A stretch of 64,000 nt of DNA, taken from positions 1,488,501-1,552,500 of the forward strand of contig NC_015737.1 of the NCBI RefSeq assembly GCF_000270305.1, read 5' to 3'. Origin of the DNA: Clostridium sp. SY8519 (GTDB lineage Bacteria > Bacillota > Clostridia > Lachnospirales > Lachnospiraceae). The notes under the pieces are model-generated. The model was not told where the DNA came from. It saw nothing but the letters and a program-made list of their open reading frames with translations, and made no database searches. Each line of letters opens with the position of its first letter. Positions within the stretch are counted from its first letter, which is position 1. Below, in pieces: positions 59,742-64,000 of this stretch. A program made the position numbers and the translations under genes.

Positions 59742-60681
59742 AAAAAACAGGCTTGCGGTACAGATGGGCAGGATCAGACTTCAGAATCCGATTTTGTGTT
59801 CTTCCGGTTGCCTCGGGCATGCGTATGAGGTAGCGGAGTATACGGACCTGTCGAAAATTGGTGCAGTGACGGTTAAGACTGTGACCCTGCAGGAAAGGAA
59901 GGGAAATCCGACACCAAGAATTCATGAAATTCGAGCCGGAATCATGTCTTCCATTGGATTACAGAATCCTGGAATTGAAGCATATATTCAAAAAGAGATT
60001 CCAAAAATACAGGATGTGCTTCGGCCGGATCAGTTTTTTATTAGTATTGCAGGCGGTGGGCAGTCAGACTATAGGGAGCTTGTGGACCGTCTGTCGTCAG
60101 AGTATCCGGCCGGAACGTTTGCGGCGCTGGAAATCAATACGGCATGTCCGAATGTGGAAAAAGGAGCAGGGACAATTGCTCTGGACAGGCACCTGCTGTA
60201 TGACATAGTGAAGTATGCGGTTGAAAAGGCTCCGTTCCCTGTAGTAGCAAAAATCAGTACAGATTTTGACGCATTCTGCGAATCCGCAAAAGCCGTGGAA
60301 GCGGCAGGGGCCGATGCTATATATACAACGAATACACCGCTGGGCATGGCAATTGATGTTCAAACAGGAAGGTCCTGCCTGGGAAGGCTGAAAGCCCCAT
60401 TGAACGGACCGGTAGTAAAACCGATCGGTATCGGTAAGACCTGGGATTTGTATCATGCGGTTAAGCTGCCGATTATTGCAAGCGGAGGAGTCTGCTGTAT
60501 GGAAGATGCCCTGGAGTATATGATGGCAGGCGCATCCGCGGTAGCAATTGGAACTTATAACTATATTGATCCGGATATCGCACCGAAAATAATCCGTCAG
60601 TTAGAAGAATATGCAGAACAAAAGGGATTGTCCGGGATTTCTGAACTGACCGGCTATACAGCGAGAATTTATGAAGGATGA
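59734..60681 (+). CDS. Dihydroorotate dehydrogenase-like catalytic subunit (PyrD class 1B), altered active site
   Basis: A 315-residue FMN TIM-barrel protein. It has GAVTVKTVTLQERKGNPTPR (FMN and substrate lysine), IGLQNPG, LEINTACPNVEKGAG (catalytic Cys), TNTPLGMAID, GPVVKPI and IIASGGVCCMEDALEYMMAG. Compared with classical PyrD the loop GMLNAIGLQNPG reads GIMSSIGLQNPG, and the KLSPNVTD strand reads KISTDFDA. Two residues that contact orotate are therefore changed. The substrate may be orotate/dihydroorotate or another dihydropyrimidine-like ring. The ATG at 59734 lies inside the pyrK-like stop; AGAGGTGA precedes it. Confidence 0.86.
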   Translation: MCEKNRLAVQMGRIRLQNPILCSSGCLGHAYEVAEYTDLSKIGAVTVKTVTLQERKGNPTPRIHEIRAGIMSSIGLQNPGIEAYIQKEIPKIQDVLRPDQFFISIAGGGQSDYRELVDRLSSEYPAGTFAALEINTACPNVEKGAGTIALDRHLLYDIVKYAVEKAPFPVVAKISTDFDAFCESAKAVEAAGADAIYTTNTPLGMAIDVQTGRSCLGRLKAPLNGPVVKPIGIGKTWDLYHAVKLPIIASGGVCCMEDALEYMMAGASAVAIGTYNYIDPDIAPKIIRQLEEYAEQKGLSGISELTGYTARIYEG

Positions 60682-60694
60682 TGAAAGGAAGCAA

Positions 60695-61537
60695 ATGAGA
60701 GAGATCAGTACAAAAGATCTGACTGCAGCAGTCAGAGAAATGTGTATGACGGCGAATCATGTCCTGTCAGATGATATGAAAAGCGCCCTAAATCAGGCGG
60801 CGGATACAGAGGCTTTCCCCCTGGGGCGGAAAATTTTAAACCAGCTGCAGGAAAACTTGAAAATCGCGGAAGAGGACCGGATCCCCATCTGCCAGGATAC
60901 CGGCATGGCCGTTTTCTTCTTCGAAATCGGCCAGGAGGTACACTTTACCGGCGGGGACTTTACGGAAGCAGTCAATGAAGGGGTGCGCCGGGGATATCTC
61001 GACGGATACCTCCGGAAATCCGTGGTCAGGGATCCCCTGATCCGTGAAAACACCGGAGATAATACACCGGCAGTGATCCACACGGAGCTGGTTCCCGGCG
61101 ACCGGGTGAAAATCACCTTTGCGCCGAAAGGCTTCGGCAGTGAAAACATGAGCCGTATCTTCATGCTGAAACCGGCGGACGGGATCGAGGGCGTCAAAGA
61201 TGCCATCCTGACTGCGGTAGCAGACGCGGGTCCCAACGCCTGCCCGCCGATGGTGGTAGGGGTAGGTATCGGCGGAACGTTTGAAAAATGCGCCCTTCTG
61301 GCGAAAAAGGCCCTGACCCGGCCGTCAGGCTTCCATTCCGAAATTCCCTATGTCCGGGACCTGGAAGAAGAAATGCTGACAAAAATCAACGGTCTGGGCA
61401 TCGGCCCCGGAGGGCTGGGTGGAACAAACACCGCCCTGGCCGTTCATATCAATACATTCCCGACACATATCGCGGGTCTGCCGGTGGCAGTAAATATCTG
61501 TTGCCATGTCAACCGCCACATCGTTCAGGTGCTGTAG
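60695..61537 (+). CDS. Class I fumarate hydratase / L-tartrate dehydratase alpha subunit
   Basis: A 280-residue subunit holding the 4Fe-4S cluster. The three cysteine motifs are PICQDTGMAVFF, GPNACPPMVVGVGIGG and FEKCALLAKKAL. LEEEMLTKINGLGIGPGGLG is also typical. The two-subunit class interconverts fumarate and malate or dehydrates tartrate. ATG 60695 with AAAGGAAG is preferred to ATG 60671, which overlaps the PyrD-like stop. The gene is visibly more GC-rich than the pyrK/pyrD-like genes before it. The beta-subunit gene follows after 19 bp. Confidence 0.93.
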   Translation: MREISTKDLTAAVREMCMTANHVLSDDMKSALNQAADTEAFPLGRKILNQLQENLKIAEEDRIPICQDTGMAVFFFEIGQEVHFTGGDFTEAVNEGVRRGYLDGYLRKSVVRDPLIRENTGDNTPAVIHTELVPGDRVKITFAPKGFGSENMSRIFMLKPADGIEGVKDAILTAVADAGPNACPPMVVGVGIGGTFEKCALLAKKALTRPSGFHSEIPYVRDLEEEMLTKINGLGIGPGGLGGTNTALAVHINTFPTHIAGLPVAVNICCHVNRHIVQVL

Positions 61538-61556
61538 GAAGAGGGGGAAACAGAGC

Positions 61557-62105
61557 ATGGACAAACATATTCACACACCGATTACAAAAGCCGCTGCCGC
61601 CGGTCTGCATGCCGGTGACTATGTCTATCTCAGCGGTACGCTTTACGTAGCCAGGGACGCGGCCCACAAACGGATGACAGAAGCCCTGGACCGGGGCGAA
61701 TTCCTGCCCATCGACCTGAAAGACGCGGCAATCTATTATATGGGTCCTTCCCCTGCCCGGGAAGGGCGTCCCATCGGATCCGCAGGGCCCACCACCGCCA
61801 CCCGGATGGACCGCTACGCGCCCCGTCTGCTGGATCTGGGCCTTACAGCCATGATCGGAAAAGGGAAACGCAGCCAGGAAGTGATTGACGCCATTGTACG
61901 CAATGGAGCGGTGTATTTTGCGGCAGTCGGCGGCGCGGGCGCCCTGCTTTCCAAATGTATCAAAGAAGCGGAAATCCTGGATTATGAAGATCTTGGTGCG
62001 GAAGCGCTGCGCCGGATCAAGGTGGAAGATCTTCCGGTTATCGTCGTAATTGATTCCGAAGGCAATAATCTCTACGAAACGGCAGTAGAAGAATATCAGA
62101 AATAA
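61557..62105 (+). CDS. Class I fumarate hydratase / L-tartrate dehydratase beta subunit
   Basis: A 182-residue subunit with AGDYVYLSGTLYVARDAAHK, IYYMGPSPAREGRPIGSAGP TTATRMD (substrate-binding), GLTAMIGKGKRS, and YFAAVGGAGALLSKCI. With the alpha subunit it forms an O2-sensitive hydro-lyase acting on fumarate/malate or tartrate. Start ATG 61557 with GAGGGGGAAAC upstream; the longer frame overlaps the alpha gene. A strong terminator follows, ending the unit that begins with the pyrK-like gene. Confidence 0.93.
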   Translation: MDKHIHTPITKAAAAGLHAGDYVYLSGTLYVARDAAHKRMTEALDRGEFLPIDLKDAAIYYMGPSPAREGRPIGSAGPTTATRMDRYAPRLLDLGLTAMIGKGKRSQEVIDAIVRNGAVYFAAVGGAGALLSKCIKEAEILDYEDLGAEALRRIKVEDLPVIVVIDSEGNNLYETAVEEYQK

Positions 62106-62129
62106 GGGATTATGATATCCGAACCGGGC

Positions 62130-62182
62130 AATTGCTGGAGAATAACAGGGAAACAACCTGTTATTCTCTAGCAATTTTTTTG
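62130..62182 (+). terminator. Strong terminator after the fumarase genes
   Basis: Arms 62130-62149 and 62157-62176 are complementary over 20 bases with one mismatch, followed by a T run. The remaining bases to 62327 are AT-rich and probably hold the promoter of the next gene (TATAAA near 62236). Confidence 0.9.
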
Positions 62183-62327
62183 CCAGTTTGTACAGTATAT
62201 CGAAAAATACAGAAGTATATCCGGTCAAACAATTGTATAAATAAGAACACGTTGAATGGCAGAGATAGCGAACGATATACTTGTTTCAGGAGAAAAAACA
62301 GACTTTTAAGATAATGGAGGGAGAATT

Positions 62328-63542
62328 ATGAGTGAGTCAAAAATGAAATATGCTATCTCAAGAATGGGACCCGGTTTTATTGTAGCCGCTACAACAATCG
62401 GTGCCGGTTCGATTGTATCTTTTACAAATGCAGGGGCAAATTTCGGATTTAATTTAACTTGGTGGTTGATTGTGTTAGCAGTGGCGCAATATGCATTTAA
62501 CTACGGGATGAAGAAATATACGATAGTCACTGGCATGACTGTGCAGGAAGGAATTTTGAAACATTATGGAAAAGGCTGGTCTGCTGTTGTAGGATTTGCA
62601 GCATTTGTGGGGCAGGTTATATATGGGATCGGTAATTTCATCGCGGTTGGACTAGGATTTAAAATGCTGTTCCCTATGCTTCCATTGCCTGTTGGTGGAC
62701 TGATTGGATTGATTGCGTGTATCGCAATGTATGTTATGAAAGACATCTATAAAAAGGTTGAGCATGTAACTAAGATCTGTTCCATCGTAATGATAATAAT
62801 TTTTGTCATTTCACTGATTGTCACTGCAGCAACCCGTGGATCCGAGAATGTTGTAAGTATGAGCCCTGTAGGAATGCCGGCAGGAAGCTTCCTGGTTATG
62901 CTCGCATTAATGGGAACTACATGCAATCTTTCGACACAGGCCTGGGCATGTAATCTGGTAAAACAAAAAGGTTATTCTGTCGAAGATATCAAGAAGGGCG
63001 GTTTACGGATCGATACGATTTGTCAGATTGTTGTAGTAATTGGAGTTTCGGCCTGCTGTTTGTTTATCGGAGCTGTTTTACTTGGAGGTACACCAATCAC
63101 TAACGGAGGGGAACTGGTAGGTGCGTTAATCGGTTTGCTTGGTGTATGGATTCGCCCGGTATTTGGTATTGGCTTCCTGGCAGCTGCATGGTCTTCGCAG
63201 ATTATGGCACCGCAGCTTGGAGTAGACCTGGTCTTTGATGGTTTGGGCGCAAAAAGAGACAAGAGAAAAATGGAGATTATTATTAATGTGATTCTTTTGA
63301 TTTTTGCGGCGGTAATTGCGATTACTGCCGGCGGTATTCCGGCTCAGCTATTAACAGCTGCACAGGTTGGAGGAATAATTTGTACACCGCTTCTCGGAGT
63401 ATTTGCGATTCTGTTAGTGAACAGAGAGGAAGAAATGGGTGAGTACAGAATTAAAGCGCCGTATACTGTGCTTCTGATTATCCTTTATATCATCCAGGTG
63501 GCAGTTATTATTAATAATCTGATCCGTTTGGTACATGCATGA
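62328..63542 (+). CDS. Nramp-family-like transporter lacking the metal-binding motifs
   Basis: A 404-residue membrane protein with 11 hydrophobic segments and the Nramp/LeuT-like fold order (GPGFIVAATTIGAGSIVSFT in helix 1, ALMGTTCNLSTQAWACNLVK in helix 6). Canonical Nramp helix 1 carries DPGN and helix 6 MPH. Here they read GAGS and NLST, so the Mn/Fe ligands are missing. It may carry Mg2+, as in the NRMT branch, or an organic substrate. Position before a dihydroorotase-type gene and after the pyrK/D-like genes makes uptake of a pyrimidine-derived acid worth considering. GGAGGGAG lies upstream of the ATG. Confidence 0.8.
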   Translation: MSESKMKYAISRMGPGFIVAATTIGAGSIVSFTNAGANFGFNLTWWLIVLAVAQYAFNYGMKKYTIVTGMTVQEGILKHYGKGWSAVVGFAAFVGQVIYGIGNFIAVGLGFKMLFPMLPLPVGGLIGLIACIAMYVMKDIYKKVEHVTKICSIVMIIIFVISLIVTAATRGSENVVSMSPVGMPAGSFLVMLALMGTTCNLSTQAWACNLVKQKGYSVEDIKKGGLRIDTICQIVVVIGVSACCLFIGAVLLGGTPITNGGELVGALIGLLGVWIRPVFGIGFLAAAWSSQIMAPQLGVDLVFDGLGAKRDKRKMEIIINVILLIFAAVIAITAGGIPAQLLTAAQVGGIICTPLLGVFAILLVNREEEMGEYRIKAPYTVLLIILYIIQVAVIINNLIRLVHA

Positions 63543-63590
63543 AAGTAAATAAAAAATATGAAATTATAAGGAATATAAGGATGGAAAATA

Positions 63591-64000
63591 ATGATGAAAT
63601 TTGATTTAGTGATTAAAAATGGATTGGTGTGGCAGGAAGATAAAAATTTTTATCCGTTAACCGTATGTGTGAACGGAGAGAAGATTGCGGCGCTATTGGA
63701 TCCGGGAACGGAAGTTGAGGCAGAACAGGTGATTGACGCTTCCGGAAAATATGTAATGCCGGGTTTTATTGATCCGCATTGTCACATGAGAGATCCCGGC
63801 TTAACACAGAAAGAGGATTATTACACGGGAACCATGGCAGCCGCTCATTCCGGAATTACCATGATTATGGCACAGCCGAATACCAAACCGGTGCCTTCCT
63901 CACTGGAGGCATATATGGAGCAGGTCAATGAGGCCAAGAAAAAAGCAGTGGTGGATTTTAATCCGATCGGGAGTCCTTTGGGTGATCGGGAGGAAGTGCA
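63591..64000 (+). CDS. Dihydroorotase/dihydropyrimidinase/allantoinase-type amidohydrolase, 3' end outside window
   Basis: The first 136 residues of a cyclic amidohydrolase. They contain the KNGLVWQEDKNF...VIDASGKYVMPGFIDPHCHM start with the HxH metal motif (HCHMRDPG) and the strand GITMIMAQPNTKP. The MRDPG after HxH resembles dihydroorotase and allantoinase more than hydantoinase. It would open a six- or five-membered cyclic amide such as dihydroorotate. No stop is reached before base 64000. AAGGATGG lies about 9 bases before the double ATG. It follows the carrier gene by 48 bp. Confidence 0.85.
   Translation, partial: MMKFDLVIKNGLVWQEDKNFYPLTVCVNGEKIAALLDPGTEVEAEQVIDASGKYVMPGFIDPHCHMRDPGLTQKEDYYTGTMAAAHSGITMIMAQPNTKPVPSSLEAYMEQVNEAKKKAVVDFNPIGSPLGDREEV

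Overview
The window looks like chromosome from an anaerobic, low-to-mid GC Gram-positive bacterium of the class Clostridia, probably Lachnospiraceae or a close relative. This is inferred from several features. Lipoproteins have Clostridia-type signal peptides, and PstS has the domain order common in that group. Riboflavin synthesis sits under an FMN riboswitch. There is an O2-sensitive glycyl radical enzyme, a soluble Fe-S/flavin electron-transfer unit, AGGAGG-type ribosome binding sites and TTGACA/TATAAT promoters. No 16S or other taxonomic marker is present, so genus is not assignable.

Layout. 1-4.3 kb: the end of folC, a small acidic protein, a zinc-ribbon TPR membrane protein, an alpha-hydroxy-acid oxidase-like flavoprotein and a small membrane-anchored protein. 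4.4-7.6 kb: a small membrane-protein gene split by an IS256-type element, which itself carries an IS3-type element in its left terminal repeat. 8-11.7 kb: a ribose-type sugar ABC transporter. 12-14.4 kb: a MerR regulator and a MobA-MobB fusion. 14.5-19 kb: a PhoB/PhoP-box-controlled pstSCAB-phoU operon. 19-25.2 kb: an OxlT-like MFS carrier, a histidine phosphatase, TrkA/TrkH potassium uptake and an LPG-synthase-type membrane protein. 25.2-29 kb: FMN riboswitch and ribD-ribE-ribBA-ribH. 29-34.7 kb: HAD phosphatase, a degenerate P-loop membrane protein, a C39-like protein, a glycerol-1-phosphate dehydrogenase-like protein and a PucR regulator.

34.9-39.9 kb: a three-gene redox operon divergent from the PucR gene. 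It combines a 2Fe-2S/4Fe-4S/GltD-type fusion, a NuoF-like protein without its FMN/NADH motifs, and a fumarate-reductase-type flavoprotein. Together they look like a soluble NAD(P)H-to-organic-acceptor chain. 40-43 kb: an ABC pair with a degenerate ATPase, an Rrf2 regulator and two tRNA-Pro genes. 43.1-43.9 kb: a decayed AbiE toxin-antitoxin locus. 44-48.7 kb: a sigma-54 activator and, downstream of a -24/-12 promoter, a CitMHS-type carrier with AtuA-family and AtuA-associated proteins. 49-51.4 kb: upp, a lipoprotein, and an XRE/zinc-ribbon regulator.

51.2-58.9 kb: a catabolic block containing a LuxR regulator, glycyl radical activase, a small membrane protein, an unassigned glycyl radical enzyme and a thiolase. 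It is bracketed by two copies of a roughly 190-260 bp sequence. 58.9-64 kb: PyrK/PyrD-like dihydroorotate dehydrogenase genes, a two-subunit class I fumarase/tartrate dehydratase, an Nramp-like carrier lacking the metal-binding motifs, and the start of a dihydroorotase-type amidohydrolase. This set could support reductive catabolism of orotate or a related cyclic amide. The most interesting material lies in 34.7-39.9 kb and 44-64 kb.
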